In this document: positions 25,714 through 36,667 of the stretch, in pieces
Numbering within the stretch: the stretch's first letter is position 1
Layout of the letters: every line of letters starts with the position of its first letter
NCBI GenBank assembly: GCA_009930275.1
Contig: RZYP01000004.1
Coordinates: 32,844 to 96,843, forward strand
Reading direction: 5' to 3'
Length of the DNA: 64,000 nucleotides
Source of the DNA: Negativicutes bacterium
GTDB taxonomy: Bacteria > Bacillota_C > Negativicutes > Acidaminococcales > Acidaminococcaceae
Notes under the pieces: generated by a model
Told to the model about the DNA's origin: nothing
The model's input: only the letters and a program-made list of their open reading frames with translations
Database searches by the model: none
Program-made: the position numbers and the translations under genes

Positions 25714-26403
25714 TTATATTGAACTATGCTTTTTTGTTTTCAAATAATAAACACGTGCTATGCCGACCGCGACAAGAATATTGACCAGCATGACCATGCC
25801 GCCAGGAATACCGACTTTCGGGAAAAAGATCGTTCCTAAAATTGAAGAAACAAGAATGATTACGCCAAGAACGAAGTTCTTACCACACAAATCGGCATAA
25901 ACCGCGCCCAACACTGCCGGCAGGATGAAGCTGAAACCTTTTAATATGGCTTTCGGCATCAAAGGCATGAGCTGGGAGCCTGCGATGGCAAAGACCGTTA
26001 TCATGGTTACAGATACGATTACAGACGCCGCAATACCGATTGTAGACATAATCTCAGCCTTTGGCGATCCTTGCTCACAGTTTGTGACTTTTTGCGCCAT
26101 CGCTGCCGCAGGAACCCTGAGTTCGCCAACATTCCCGCAAATCCAAACCATGAAGCTACCCGCCATATTTACCATCGGGAAGAAGGAAATTGGTTGAACA
26201 AAGTATCCTACGCCGAAGGCCGCTGCTGCTGCCAGCCAAAGTTTAAACAAGTCTGTTCCAGACGGAAATAATCCAGTTTGCATAGAAACATATATTGCTG
26301 GTAGAAAATTTGCTATTAAGGCAAATGTCACAAAAATCATGCCCAAGTTTTTAATCTTGGCTCTAAATTCGGTAATTCCTAAAAGCTCTTTATTGTCTTC
26401 CAT
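25714..26403 (-). CDS. Polytopic membrane protein, partner of a DUF5058-like protein
   Basis: A 229-aa membrane protein with about six hydrophobic segments; I do not recognise a named transporter family. The central loop (residues about 85-125) is more polar and holds GNVGELRVPAAAMAQ. It lies 29 nt downstream of the DUF5058-like gene and has a similar size, so the two probably form one two-subunit membrane complex. The ATG at 26403 has AAGGGGTG about 6 nt upstream and is preferred over GTG at 26412. Its place next to a CoA-transferase points to carboxylate transport, by inference only. Confidence 0.7.
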   Translation of the reverse strand: MEDNKELLGITEFRAKIKNLGMIFVTFALIANFLPAIYVSMQTGLFPSGTDLFKLWLAAAAAFGVGYFVQPISFFPMVNMAGSFMVWICGNVGELRVPAAAMAQKVTNCEQGSPKAEIMSTIGIAASVIVSVTMITVFAIAGSQLMPLMPKAILKGFSFILPAVLGAVYADLCGKNFVLGVIILVSSILGTIFFPKVGIPGGMVMLVNILVAVGIARVYYLKTKKHSSI

Positions 26404-26432
26404 CACTATCACCCCTTTTTCAATTTACTATA

Positions 26433-27140
26433 TTAGAAAAACGCGGCAGAAATATACATTGCAAACAACATTGCCAAGCCCAGGCTAAATTCCTGTATAC
26501 GCTGATTTCCCTTGAAGAAATGTGATATAATTGTCATGGCAATGAAAGCTACGATACCGGCAAACAAGTTCTTGGTAACCAAGTTCCCTTTGCTGATTAA
26601 AGCGTTGCTTAAAAGGGTACCGAACAAACCAAGTGCGGCTGCTGCCATAACGAGTTTTACCCAAACCTGGTCAAACTTTTCTTTCATATAATTTACTGCT
26701 TTGCCTAACTGAGGAGCGGAATAACCGCCAATTACTATCCAACCGGAGTTATTAAGAGCCATGCCCCAGAGAGCAAAAACGAAGCCTAACAGGCTCAATT
26801 TACCTGCCTCAAGCGTGGACCCAGCCATCCCTGTTGCTATAGTACTCATGGCCAGCTCTGTACGTGCCGCGCCTATGTCGTTCATCCTCATCCAAGCCGT
26901 TGGTCCGCCCAAAACAGCCATAAGTGCGATAAGAACTATTACCGGGCTAAAAGCAGGTCCGATGGCCGTAATCATCGCAGACCGCATTCCTGTTATACAC
27001 TCTTCGCGCGGAATACCCATTTTCTCAGCTGACTTAAAGGCCTGCCTCATAAATACCAAGGATTCGGTTACGATCACGATAATCATAATACTGGATACTA
27101 CCCACAACATCGGAGAATTCATAATATCTTTTAATTCCAT
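26433..27140 (-). CDS. DUF5058-like integral membrane protein
   Basis: A 235-aa protein with about six membrane segments. The opening MNSPMLWVVSSIMIIVIV followed by a charged FMRQAFKSAEKMGI loop matches what I recall of DUF5058, a family of unknown function; I hold that assignment loosely. GGAGGG precedes the ATG. It is first in a three-gene operon (two membrane proteins, then CoA-transferase) transcribed away from a LytS/LytR-type two-component system. Such sensor pairs in other bacteria switch on a neighbouring transporter in response to pyruvate or peptides. Confidence 0.65.
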   Translation of the reverse strand: MELKDIMNSPMLWVVSSIMIIVIVTESLVFMRQAFKSAEKMGIPREECITGMRSAMITAIGPAFSPVIVLIALMAVLGGPTAWMRMNDIGAARTELAMSTIATGMAGSTLEAGKLSLLGFVFALWGMALNNSGWIVIGGYSAPQLGKAVNYMKEKFDQVWVKLVMAAAALGLFGTLLSNALISKGNLVTKNLFAGIVAFIAMTIISHFFKGNQRIQEFSLGLAMLFAMYISAAFF

Positions 27141-27361
27141 AATATCCCTCCTTCGTAACTTTGCTATTGATAGTTAACTTGCTTTTAATCTTTCGTTGAA
27201 CCGGGATTTATCTTCGCTCCTTTCTCTGCATTTCATCTGAAAACAATTTTAATATATATTTTTTTGCAATAATTTATTTTAGCGGTAAGATGCTGTTTTT
27301 ACTTGCTAAGTTGCAGAAATAGACCCATAATGACCTATTATAATTTCGGAGGTTGGCTGCA
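27141..27361. promoter_or_regulatory. Divergent control region between the transporter operon and the LytS/LytR pair
   Basis: A/T-rich stretch of about 220 bp. Two imperfect direct repeats, GTAACTTTGC (27155-27164) and GTTAACTTGC (27173-27182), could be regulator half-sites, but they sit between promoter and ribosome site of the transporter operon and are weak. No strong sigma-A promoter was identified by eye. Confidence 0.35.
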
Positions 27362-29023
27362 TTGTTCGAAATAAAATACAATATCGTTTTACAGCTTTGG
27401 CTGGGATTATCTCTGTTCATGGTTATCATCCTTATCTTGAACAGAACGGACGTTTTTAAAAATGCAATATTTGATAATACTTCCTTTAAGAACAGATTTA
27501 CATTTATTGCTATTTTTTCAACAATAGGGATTCTGGGCACATATTGGGGAATTCAGGTTCCCGGTGGTTCGGGAGTAATTAATACCCGCGCCGTGGGCGT
27601 TATTGTCGGCGGCCTTATCGGCGGTCCTGTTGTCGGGACTTTGACCGGCTTAATAACAGGAATCCATCGTATCTTTTCTCTCGATACCTTTTCCGCATTC
27701 GGCAGCGGCATAATAACTATGCTTCAAGGCATTATTGCGGGCTTTTTATCATATAAAGTTAAAAAAAACAGTAAAATGTGGCCGCTGGCGCTGCTTATAG
27801 GTTTTGTCCTGGAAGTATTGCACATGGTCCTGCTCTTTTTTTTCCCCTATCCATTTGAAATGACTTACAACCTGGTACGTCAAATCGGTCCTGCGATGCT
27901 TATAACCAATCCCTTGGCAATCGCCTTATTTATTGGCATCCTGGAAGATACTTATAAAAGAGAAGAAAAAATTGCCAGTGCTGCAACCAACACTTCGTTT
28001 AAAATTATTAATCTCACGATTGATTTATTGAAAAACGGCTTTAATGAACAATCGGCGCAAGTCATTGCTTCCGCCATAATCCGCACGGTTCCGAATTTTA
28101 CCTGGGTTGCTCTTTTTTATAATAAAAATCTTGTGGCTCTCGAACACAATGGCAGCAGACAGTCGCAAGAGATTACCGACTCAATCAGTAAAAGTTCGCT
28201 TGCCATTCAAAACGAACAAGTTAATTCTATATATCATGCCGATCCTTACATTGTACTGCCCATCTACAACAAGTCCCTTCTGCTTGGGCACATCATACTG
28301 GGAAAGGATCCTGAGCAAATTCTGACCAAGTTCGAGCTTGACCTTGCCCTGGGTCTTCGCAACCTCATCTCCCTCCAGATAGAAATTAATGAATATAAGG
28401 AACAGGCAAAGCTCCTGGCCAACGCCGAAATAAAAGCGCTGCAGTCTCAGATTAATCCCCATTTTCTCTTCAATGCTCTGAATACAATAGGTTTTCATTG
28501 CCGCGATAACCCGCTTACCGCCAAGAAGCTTATTTCTTCCCTGGCAGATTATTATCGGCACAACCTCTCAAATTCAGAAACCCTGATTCCTTTTAGCAAA
28601 GAAATGAACCACGTAAAGGCTTATGTCGACATAGAAATGGCCAGATTTGGCGATAGGCTTAAAGTCCAATATGATTTTCCTCTGACGTATGAGTTCAAAA
28701 TACCGCCTCTGATCATGCAGCCGCTTGTCGAGAATGCTATAAAACATGGTATTTTATCCAAAGAAGATGGTGGAATCGTTTCCGTAAGGGTAGTAAAAAC
28801 TCCAACCAATTATGAACTTTTCGTTATTGACAACGGAACCGGCATTAGCATTGATAAGTTGGATAAATTACTGCTGGATGATCCCGGTCGAAACTCTATA
28901 GGCTTGATCAATGTGCATAAACGCCTTGTTTCAATTTATGGCGCCGACAGTGGTCTAAATATTAGCAGCAGCGAAAATAATGGCACCAGTGTGTCCTTTA
29001 AAATACCATTGGGAGGAGAATGA
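27362..29023 (+). CDS. LytS-type sensor histidine kinase
   Basis: About 553 aa. Six or so N-terminal membrane segments form a 5TM-5TMR_LYT sensor (about residues 1-190) with the conserved NTRAVGVIVGGLIGGPVVG stretch. A GAF-like domain follows (about 220-340), then a HisKA_7/LytS kinase core with phospho-acceptor H367 in INPHFLFN, N-box PLVENAIKHG and G-box IDNGTGI. I place the start at TTG 27362, because GGAGG (27348-27352) is then 9 nt away; TTG at 27353 abuts it. The gene overlaps the response regulator region by a few bases. It probably senses a carboxylate or nutrient handled by the divergent operon. Confidence 0.9.
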   Translation: MFEIKYNIVLQLWLGLSLFMVIILILNRTDVFKNAIFDNTSFKNRFTFIAIFSTIGILGTYWGIQVPGGSGVINTRAVGVIVGGLIGGPVVGTLTGLITGIHRIFSLDTFSAFGSGIITMLQGIIAGFLSYKVKKNSKMWPLALLIGFVLEVLHMVLLFFFPYPFEMTYNLVRQIGPAMLITNPLAIALFIGILEDTYKREEKIASAATNTSFKIINLTIDLLKNGFNEQSAQVIASAIIRTVPNFTWVALFYNKNLVALEHNGSRQSQEITDSISKSSLAIQNEQVNSIYHADPYIVLPIYNKSLLLGHIILGKDPEQILTKFELDLALGLRNLISLQIEINEYKEQAKLLANAEIKALQSQINPHFLFNALNTIGFHCRDNPLTAKKLISSLADYYRHNLSNSETLIPFSKEMNHVKAYVDIEMARFGDRLKVQYDFPLTYEFKIPPLIMQPLVENAIKHGILSKEDGGIVSVRVVKTPTNYELFVIDNGTGISIDKLDKLLLDDPGRNSIGLINVHKRLVSIYGADSGLNISSSENNGTSVSFKIPLGGE

Positions 29024-29025
29024 AT

Positions 29026-29763
29026 ATGCCGTACAAGGTGTTAATTGTCGACGACGAGATGCCTGCACGCCAGGAATTAAGATACATACTGGATGAAATA
29101 AGCAACATCGAAATATGCGGGGAATGCTCCAATGGCAAAGAAGCTCTTCAATTTTTAAAATCTGCTGAACCAGATCTTATTTTTCTCGATGTCGAAATGC
29201 CTGTAATGAGTGGAATAGAATGCGCCCAAAAGATTAAGTGTTTGCCGAATGCACCTAAAATAGTCTTTTCAACCGGATTTGATCAGTTTGCAATTCAGGC
29301 TTTTGAATTAGGAGCCTTTGATTATGTTCTAAAGCCTTACATGGACGAACGTATTTACGCAACATTGAAACGTTTTTTTGATTACGAAACACAAAATAAA
29401 TCGACCAGCAATATCATTTCAACCCCTAACAAAATCACTCTGGCTTCTTCCGAACGTTTGCTTGTTTTTGATCCTTCCACCGAGATCGTGATGATAAAGA
29501 CAGAAGCCGGTGCGGCCCTATTTTATACAACCCGCGGCATCATCAAAACCAATCTGCTTTTAAAGGAAGCTGAAGAGAACTTAGCAAATTCAGGTTTTAT
29601 GCGAACGCATAAAAGTTTTATCGTTAACACCAACATGATTCGCGAAGTTATTCCGTACTTCAATGATACTTTTCTCCTTGTCATGCAGAATTATGAGAAG
29701 GAAGAAGTGCCGGTCTCACGACACTTCATGAAACCCTTCAAGAATACAATCGGCTTGAAATGA
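29026..29763 (+). CDS. LytTR-family response regulator
   Basis: Cognate regulator of the adjacent LytS-type kinase, 245 aa. The receiver domain (about residues 1-120) has DDE at 9-11, the phosphorylation site D55 in LIFLDVEMP, and the KP dipeptide in VLKPYM. The C-terminal LytTR DNA-binding domain (about 140-245) contains FMRTHKSFIVN. ATG 29026 has GGGAGGA 8 nt upstream; ATG 29020 overlaps the kinase stop but sits too close to that site. The likely target is the divergent membrane-protein/CoA-transferase operon. Confidence 0.92.
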   Translation: MPYKVLIVDDEMPARQELRYILDEISNIEICGECSNGKEALQFLKSAEPDLIFLDVEMPVMSGIECAQKIKCLPNAPKIVFSTGFDQFAIQAFELGAFDYVLKPYMDERIYATLKRFFDYETQNKSTSNIISTPNKITLASSERLLVFDPSTEIVMIKTEAGAALFYTTRGIIKTNLLLKEAEENLANSGFMRTHKSFIVNTNMIREVIPYFNDTFLLVMQNYEKEEVPVSRHFMKPFKNTIGLK

Positions 29764-29775
29764 TGCAGGTAAAAA

Positions 29776-29826
29776 GCAAACAGCCCCTCTGCTTTGATTA
29801 CTATCAAAGCAGAGGGGCTGTTGTTT
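29776..29826. terminator. Bidirectional terminator between the response regulator and ilvB
   Basis: A long perfect hairpin (arms CAGCCCCTCTGCTTTGAT and ATCAAAGCAGAGGGGCTG) with TTGTTTTT on one side and an A-rich run on the other serves two convergent transcripts. Confidence 0.9.
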
Positions 29827-29837
29827 TTAGCTTTATT

Positions 29838-31487
29838 CTATTTAGTAAATTTAACATAGGAATTAATTTCAGAACCTGGGCTCACCATAGGTTTAACCAT
29901 ATCCTTAGGATCAATAGTAACCTCAATAATTCGTGCTTCATCCAGTTCCAGCGCTTCGCTGACGGCAGCCGCCAGTCCTTCAGGACTATTGACCCTCGTT
30001 CCTTTAACACCAAAGGCCTCCCCGTACTTCACAAAGTCTACATAGCCGGGCATCTCGCAGGAAGTAAATCTTTTTTCAAAAAAGACGGTTTGCAACTGGC
30101 GAATCATGCCCAGACCGCTGTTGTTAAAAACAATTGATATAACAGGCAGACAGTTACTGGCTATAGTGAAAAGTTCGGAACCGGTCATTTTGAAACCGCC
30201 ATCGCCGGAGATGCTGATGACATGGCTTTTCGGCCGGGCAAACTGGGCTCCCATGGCCGAAGGCAAACCAAAGCCCATAGTTCCAAGACCGCCTGAAGAT
30301 ATCCACTGACGCGCGAACTGAATTTTCAGGTTTTGTGCCGCCCACATCTGGTGTTGTCCAACATCTGTCGTGATGATAAAGTCTCGATCTTTTAAAACCG
30401 GATTAAGTGCTTTTAGAAATTTTGGTGCCTGCTCTTCGCCACAGTCTTCATCATTGGAAGGCCAGGTTCCGATTTTCTGCCACCACTCGTCGAGGTCTTT
30501 TTTTGAACAAGCCTCAGCAAGCTTATTCAAAGTCATCTTCATATCACCTGCGATACCTATTTCAGAATAGATATTCTTGTCAAGTTCCGCTGGATCTATG
30601 TCCATGTGCACAATGGTTTTGTGGGCAACGTATTTACCGCGCTCACCGGTAAGCCGATCGTTGAAGCGACTGCCGAAAGCAAGTATAAGGTCGGCTTCTT
30701 TAACCGCGTTATTGGCCTTTTCGTGGCCATGCATGCCGGTCATGCCAAGAAAAAGACTGCGATAAGCGCTGCACGCACCTAAGCCCATAAGAGTACTGAC
30801 AACCGGAATTTGGAGTTTTTCTGCCAAATCCATAGCATCGTATTCGGTATTGCTGTTGATTACACCGCCGCCTATCAGCATGACAGGTCTTTGGGCAACA
30901 TTGATGGCCTCGACAGCCTTTCTTATTTTACTGCAATCCGGTTTTTCCGGCTGGATTGACACTGGTTCTTCAGCAACGTATTCTATCATGGCCGTCTGCA
31001 CGTCCCTGGGAACGTCTATCAGCACAGGTCCCGGCCTGCCAGATTTAGCGAGGGCAAAAGCCAGCCTTATGACCGCTGCCAATTGGGATGGATGTTTCAC
31101 CAAAAAATTATGTTTGGTGATGGGCATCGTAATGCCGGTAATGTCCACTTCCTGAAAAGCATCATGTCCTATCATTTCCGTCGGTACCTGCCCCGTTATG
31201 GCAACCACTGGTATGGAATCAAGAAATGCCGTTGCCAGGCCTGTGACCAGATTGGTCGCGCCTGGCCCCGAAGTAGCAATGCAAACACCGACGCGTCCGC
31301 CGGCACGTGCGTAGCCATCAGCGGCATGGGCTGCTCCTTGCTCGTGTGCAGTCAGTATATGTCTTATTTCCGATTCACGCAACGCATCGTAGAATGGCAG
31401 TATGGCGCCTCCCGGGTAGCCAAAAACGGTATTAACGCCTTGTTCCCGCAGGCACTGGACCATTACTTCCGCACCGGTTATCTGCAT
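29838..31487 (-). CDS. ilvB: Acetolactate synthase, large (catalytic) subunit
   Basis: ThDP- and FAD-dependent enzyme making acetolactate or acetohydroxybutyrate, the first step of branched-chain amino-acid synthesis. 549 aa. The catalytic glutamate is in [16 protein letters not shown]; ThDP binding is shown by GDGGF with the downstream NNSGLG. The ATG at 31487 has GGAG 8 nt upstream and is preferred over GTG at 31496. It is the last gene of the ilv-leu operon, 21 nt after leuB, whereas its regulatory subunit ilvN is the first gene about 4 kb upstream. Confidence 0.94.
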   Translation of the reverse strand: MQITGAEVMVQCLREQGVNTVFGYPGGAILPFYDALRESEIRHILTAHEQGAAHAADGYARAGGRVGVCIATSGPGATNLVTGLATAFLDSIPVVAITGQVPTEMIGHDAFQEVDITGITMPITKHNFLVKHPSQLAAVIRLAFALAKSGRPGPVLIDVPRDVQTAMIEYVAEEPVSIQPEKPDCSKIRKAVEAINVAQRPVMLIGGGVINSNTEYDAMDLAEKLQIPVVSTLMGLGACSAYRSLFLGMTGMHGHEKANNAVKEADLILAFGSRFNDRLTGERGKYVAHKTIVHMDIDPAELDKNIYSEIGIAGDMKMTLNKLAEACSKKDLDEWWQKIGTWPSNDEDCGEEQAPKFLKALNPVLKDRDFIITTDVGQHQMWAAQNLKIQFARQWISSGGLGTMGFGLPSAMGAQFARPKSHVISISGDGGFKMTGSELFTIASNCLPVISIVFNNSGLGMIRQLQTVFFEKRFTSCEMPGYVDFVKYGEAFGVKGTRVNSPEGLAAAVSEALELDEARIIEVTIDPKDMVKPMVSPGSEINSYVKFTK

Positions 31488-31517
31488 AGCATTCACTCCA
31501 TTTCATTCCAAAATCCT

Positions 31518-32591
31518 TTATTCCAGTTCTTGTGCTACCAATCGTCCCATTTCCGATGTTGAAACTTTGGTCAGACCAGGGCCTGCCAAGTCCGGGGTCC
31601 GGTAACCTTTAGCCAAAACGCGGTCGACTGCGTCTTCTATCGCTTGGGCTGCTGCATCCTCATTCAGGGAATAACGTAACATCATGGCTGCCGACAAGAT
31701 CGTTCCAAGAGGATTGGCAATACCCATACCTGCGATATCAGGCGCAGAACCATGAATTGGCTCATACATACCTGTACCGTCACCCAAGCTGGCCGAAGGC
31801 AAAAGACCGATAGATCCGGCAATCACAGAAGCCTCGTCGGAAAGAATGTCGCCGAAAATATTATTTGTTAAAATAACGTCAAATTGCCCAGGATTCAGAA
31901 CGAGCTGCATCGCACAGTTGTCAACATAGAGGTTGTTTAGTTCCATATCCTTGTATTCTTCTTGATCATGAATTTCGGCTACAATCCTGCGCCACATTCT
32001 CGAAGAGGCCAAAACATTGGCTTTGTCAACAGAGGTGACTTTGCCCTTGCGCTTTTTAGCGGCTTCGAATGCGAATTTGGCAATTCTTTCCACTTCCAGA
32101 CGACTATAAATCTCGATGTCAGAAGCAGTCTCAACACCATTTTCATCCAAGGCTGCTTCATTATGCGTGCCAAAGTAGATACCACCTGTCAACTCCCTAA
32201 CAATGAGCAAGTCCGCGTTTTCGACCCTTTCATTTTTCAAGGGAGACAAGTGAGAAACAAATCGCGAGACTTTGATGGGTCTCAGGTTGCAGTAGAGTCC
32301 CAGCGCTTTGCGAATACCCAAAAGCGCCTTTTCCGGTCTTAATGTAGGTTCAATATTATCCCACTTAGGGCCGCCTACCGCGCCAAGCAAAACGGCATCC
32401 GCCGCTTGCGCTGATTTCACGGTTTCCTCAGGCAAGGGATGCCCTGTCGCCTCTATGGCGGCTCCACCAATCAACTGGCGGTCGTACTCAAGAGCAATAT
32501 TATATTTTTTTGCTGCTGCATCCAATACTTCAACAGCGGCATCAACTATTTCTACACCAATGCCATCACCGGGCAAGAGAGTTATTCGCAT
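31518..32591 (-). CDS. leuB: 3-isopropylmalate dehydrogenase
   Basis: NAD-dependent oxidative decarboxylation of 3-isopropylmalate in leucine synthesis. 357 aa, normal length. Recognisable segments are MRITLLPGDGIGVEIV, the substrate-binding RELTGGIYFG and the metal-binding NIFGDILSDEAS. AGGAGAAAAC precedes the ATG, and only 2 nt separate it from leuD. Operon order is ilvN-ilvC-leuC-leuD-leuB-ilvB. No leuA is present in the window. Confidence 0.95.
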   Translation of the reverse strand: MRITLLPGDGIGVEIVDAAVEVLDAAAKKYNIALEYDRQLIGGAAIEATGHPLPEETVKSAQAADAVLLGAVGGPKWDNIEPTLRPEKALLGIRKALGLYCNLRPIKVSRFVSHLSPLKNERVENADLLIVRELTGGIYFGTHNEAALDENGVETASDIEIYSRLEVERIAKFAFEAAKKRKGKVTSVDKANVLASSRMWRRIVAEIHDQEEYKDMELNNLYVDNCAMQLVLNPGQFDVILTNNIFGDILSDEASVIAGSIGLLPSASLGDGTGMYEPIHGSAPDIAGMGIANPLGTILSAAMMLRYSLNEDAAAQAIEDAVDRVLAKGYRTPDLAGPGLTKVSTSEMGRLVAQELE

Positions 32592-32593
32592 TC

Positions 32594-33073
32594 TTAGTTT
32601 TCTCCTTTGACATAATTGATTAGTCCGCCACAGTCGGCGATTTTTTGCACAAATTCCGGCAGCGGCTTGGTGTTAATGGTTACACCTTTATTAACAATTT
32701 TGATTTCACCTTTGGCCAAATCTACTTCCAGCTCATCGCCTGCTTCGATTTTTTCAACTTCTTTGCCAATTTCTAACGCAGGGAGCCCTATATTAATGGC
32801 ATTACGGTAAAAAATACGGGCAAAACTATCTGCTATGATACACTTCACGCCTTTGACCTTTAAAACCATCGGTGCATGTTCGCGACTGGAGCCACAGCCA
32901 AAATTTCTGCCAGCTACAATAATATCGTTTTTTTGCACGTTGGAAGCGAAAGTTTCGTCAATATCTTCCATCGCATGCTCCGCCAGTTCGTCAAAATCAG
33001 CAATATTCAAATATCTGGCCGGAATAATAACATCTGTGTCAACATGATCGCCGTAGCGCCATACTTTACTCAT
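32594..33073 (-). CDS. leuD: 3-isopropylmalate dehydratase, small subunit
   Basis: Small swivel-domain subunit of isopropylmalate isomerase, 159 aa. It begins with the family pattern [20 protein letters not shown] and contains [18 protein letters not shown], the substrate-phosphate loop. This short form belongs to the LeuD type found in archaea and many anaerobes, distinct from the roughly 200-aa enterobacterial form. Its start overlaps the leuC stop by 4 nt (ATGA), indicating translational coupling with the partner subunit. Confidence 0.95.
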   Translation of the reverse strand: MSKVWRYGDHVDTDVIIPARYLNIADFDELAEHAMEDIDETFASNVQKNDIIVAGRNFGCGSSREHAPMVLKVKGVKCIIADSFARIFYRNAINIGLPALEIGKEVEKIEAGDELEVDLAKGEIKIVNKGVTINTKPLPEFVQKIADCGGLINYVKGEN

Positions 33074-34332
33074 TTAATGACCTCCTCCGGGCTGGCTATG
33101 CGCCCCATTACTGCACTGGCCGCAGCCACATACGGGCTTGCCAGGTATACCTCGCTGTCAACATGTCCCATACGTCCGCGGAAATTACGGTTAGTAGTCG
33201 AAACAGCTCTTTCACCATGGGCCAGAATACCCATATACCCGCCGAGACACGGGCCGCAAGTCGGCGTGCTTACAGCAACGCCAGCATCGATAAATGTGTC
33301 GATATAGCCTAGTTTCATTGCTTCTTTATAAATATCCTGAGTTGCCGGAATGATAATGCAGCGGACATTAGGATGTACCTTGCGTCCTTTCAATACTTCA
33401 GCGGCCTGCGCCAAGTCTTCCAGGCGGCCGTTAGTGCAGGAACCAATAACTGCCTGGTCAATCACGATACCTGTTGCTTCGCTAACAGGGTGGACATTTT
33501 CAGGCAGATGCGGATATGCGACAACCGGCACCAGTTTATCCAGTTCTATGCTGATAACCCGGTCGTAAACGGCATCGGCATCAGCGGTTATCGGCGTAAA
33601 CGGACGCGTCACCCTGCCCTTCAGGAAGGCTAGTGTTTTTTCGTCGACAGGGAAAATACCATTTTTAGCTCCTGCCTCAATTGCCATGTTACAAATAGTA
33701 AAGCGGTCAGACATTTCCAGTTCGCTGATTCCTTCACCGCAGAACTCCAGTGACTGATAACGGGCACCATCGACGCCTATCATACCGATAATGGTCAAAA
33801 TGATGTCTTTGCCTTTAACATATTTCGGCAACTTTCCTTTAAGCTCGACCTTAATAGATGAAGGCACTTTGAACCAAGTGGTACCGCTCGCCATAGCCGC
33901 ACCGACATCAGTTTGACCTACACCGGTAGCCAACGCATTAAGAGCACCATAAGTACAAGTATGAGAATCCGCGCCAATAATTACCTCTCCCGGAGCAACA
34001 AGCCCTGCGTCCGGCAGCAAGGCATGTTCGATGCCCATGCGGCCAACCTCAAAATAATTGGTAATATTGTGTTCGCGTGCGAAATCACGTAAACGTTTGC
34101 ACATTTCAGCAGATTTGATATCCTTGCAAGGAGAAAAGTGGTCAGGCACCAAAGCAATTCTATCCTTATTAAATACAGGTTTGCCGATTTTTTCGAATTC
34201 GTCAATGGCCGGCGGCCCTGTAATGTCATTTGCCAGAATCAAATCCAATTGCGAGATAAGCAAATCACCAGGTGAAACGCTATCTCTTCCTGAATGTTTT
34301 GCTAATATTTTTTCGGTCATCGTCATACCCAT
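33070..34332 (-). CDS. leuC: 3-isopropylmalate dehydratase, large subunit
   Basis: The Fe-S subunit of isopropylmalate isomerase, 420 aa, of the short HACN/LeuC class. Three cysteine sites for the 4Fe-4S cluster are visible: GSCTNGR (about residue 300) and [11 protein letters not shown] (about 360). The N-terminus [13 protein letters not shown] is typical, supporting the ATG at 34332, which has AGGAGG 9 nt upstream; an upstream extension to 34404 does not fit. It pairs with leuD by a 4-nt overlap. Confidence 0.94.
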   Translation of the reverse strand: MGMTMTEKILAKHSGRDSVSPGDLLISQLDLILANDITGPPAIDEFEKIGKPVFNKDRIALVPDHFSPCKDIKSAEMCKRLRDFAREHNITNYFEVGRMGIEHALLPDAGLVAPGEVIIGADSHTCTYGALNALATGVGQTDVGAAMASGTTWFKVPSSIKVELKGKLPKYVKGKDIILTIIGMIGVDGARYQSLEFCGEGISELEMSDRFTICNMAIEAGAKNGIFPVDEKTLAFLKGRVTRPFTPITADADAVYDRVISIELDKLVPVVAYPHLPENVHPVSEATGIVIDQAVIGSCTNGRLEDLAQAAEVLKGRKVHPNVRCIIIPATQDIYKEAMKLGYIDTFIDAGVAVSTPTCGPCLGGYMGILAHGERAVSTTNRNFRGRMGHVDSEVYLASPYVAAASAVMGRIASPEEVIK

Positions 34333-34414
34333 AACTATAATCCTCCTAAGATTTGCACTCCAGAGTTTCCCGGCAGGCAGAAAAGCCTGCCGAACAAACT
34401 CCACGAATCAGAAA

Positions 34415-35422
<1,008 letters not shown>

Positions 35423-35537
35423 TTAATGTTGAAAATTTGTCCGGCTGCAAACCGGTTTTATTAAACTTAAAGCCCTTCCAAGCGGTCTTCTTATCAGAAC
35501 TAAGTTTCACATAAAAATCTTAAATCCTTCAATCTGC

Positions 35538-36095
35538 TCAAATAACTGTGCAATTTTTGCGAATTTTGTCTTCATCTACATATTTCGGCCAAACATAACG
35601 TGATTTTTCAACAGTCAAGGCCTCATCACCACGTTCAAGCGCGATCGCTCCGGTCTGCACCATTTCAATAATGCCATATGGCCGCATAATGTCAACAAAG
35701 GCATGCAGCTTATCATTAACGCCTGTTATCAAAAAAGTAAGTGAATTGCCGGTAACATCGATAGCATGAGCACGGAACACATCAGCGAGCTTCAGAATCT
35801 CCATTCGTTTGTCGCCTGCTTTAACCTTGACCAAAGCCATGCTGCGTTTTGTGCTGGCATTCGGCGGGAGAACTTTGATCGCCTCAACTTCGACTAGTTT
35901 GGCTAACTGCTTGCACACTTGATCCACCGTCGAATCGTCAGCCTTCATTGCAACCGTCATTCGGGAAAACTCAGGGTTTTGCGTGATTCCAACGGCCAAA
36001 CTGTCAATATTAAAACCACGACGGGAGAACAAACCTGCAACACGCATTAATACGCCCGGCTGGTTTCTCACTACGATTGATATGACCTGTTCCAT
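35538..36095 (-). CDS. ilvN: Acetolactate synthase, small (regulatory) subunit
   Basis: The valine-binding regulatory subunit, 185 aa. The N-terminal ACT domain (about residues 1-76) starts ISIVVRNQPGVLMRVAGLFSRRGFNIDSLAVG, and a C-terminal small-subunit domain (about 85-160) follows. A longer tail (about 160-185, ending KIRKNCTVI) extends beyond the usual end. AGGAGGTAAGAG precedes the ATG. It is the first gene after the leucine T-box and is separated from its partner ilvB by four genes, an uncommon order. Confidence 0.93.
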   Translation of the reverse strand: MEQVISIVVRNQPGVLMRVAGLFSRRGFNIDSLAVGITQNPEFSRMTVAMKADDSTVDQVCKQLAKLVEVEAIKVLPPNASTKRSMALVKVKAGDKRMEILKLADVFRAHAIDVTGNSLTFLITGVNDKLHAFVDIMRPYGIIEMVQTGAIALERGDEALTVEKSRYVWPKYVDEDKIRKNCTVI

Positions 36096-36126
36096 TACTC
36101 TTACCTCCTCTTTAATAACAAGGTAT

Positions 36127-36413
36127 AAAAAAGCCCCTATCTGTCACATACGACAGATAGGGGCGATGGCAAACCGCGGTACCACCCTACTTTGACCTCA
36201 TTGTCCCAGTTCTCACCGGACGCTTTAACGCAGCGATCTGCGCCGACTCTTACTTAGTTTCTGAGTCGAAGTTCGCGGGCGAGTTTCACTCACGGCCTTC
36301 CTTGCGACTTGCACCAACCGTCGCATCTCTGTGTGGAAGAATCCCTGGCTTTTTTCCCGGTCATAACATTTATCTTTTTACCACAGAACATTTATGTATT
36401 TTGTGGATGTTAT
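36127..36413 (-). promoter_or_regulatory. T-box leader of the ilv-leu operon, leucine (CTC) specifier
   Basis: The T-box core AGGGTGGTACCGCGG is at about 36173-36188. The terminator has perfect 13-bp arms (36133-36145 and 36152-36164) and a T-run (36127-36132). Stem I has a distal GGTTGGTGCAA loop closed by GCGAC/GTCGC. The specifier follows GAAA as CTC (36281-36283), just before a CCCG segment that can pair with CCGGG on the 5' side. The UGGU bulge suits the A73 of tRNA-Leu, and the downstream genes make leucine precursors. Confidence 0.9.
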
Positions 36414-36419
36414 TTTTAC

Positions 36420-36448
36420 ATTATGACAGTTTCATCGTTCATTGTCAA
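36420..36448 (-). promoter_or_regulatory. Promoter of the ilv-leu operon
   Basis: TTGACA (36443-36448) and CATAAT (36420-36425) with 17-nt spacing lie immediately upstream of the T-box. Confidence 0.8.
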
Positions 36449-36667
36449 TAGTTTTTGTATCTTTTTGTGTCATTTTATTTCATTTTTTGTCCATGTTAGG
36501 CGCAATATTGTTTACACAGCAATTATATCGTTTGGAAATCGCTAATTTCTTTTAAATTATAGTTATATATTTTACAATTTTTGCGATATTCTTCTAAAAA
36601 GCTGGACTAAACACAAAAAATATTTTATTCTATTAATTAATATTAAATATATATCTGAGGTGTAATG

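Noticed and set aside
27155..27182. LytTR operator repeats
   Set aside because: The two repeats are imperfect, oddly spaced and lie downstream of where a promoter should be; not convincing as an operator.
36540..36667. Purine riboswitch upstream of xpt
   Set aside because: No aptamer core or terminator was recognisable in this A/T-rich leader.
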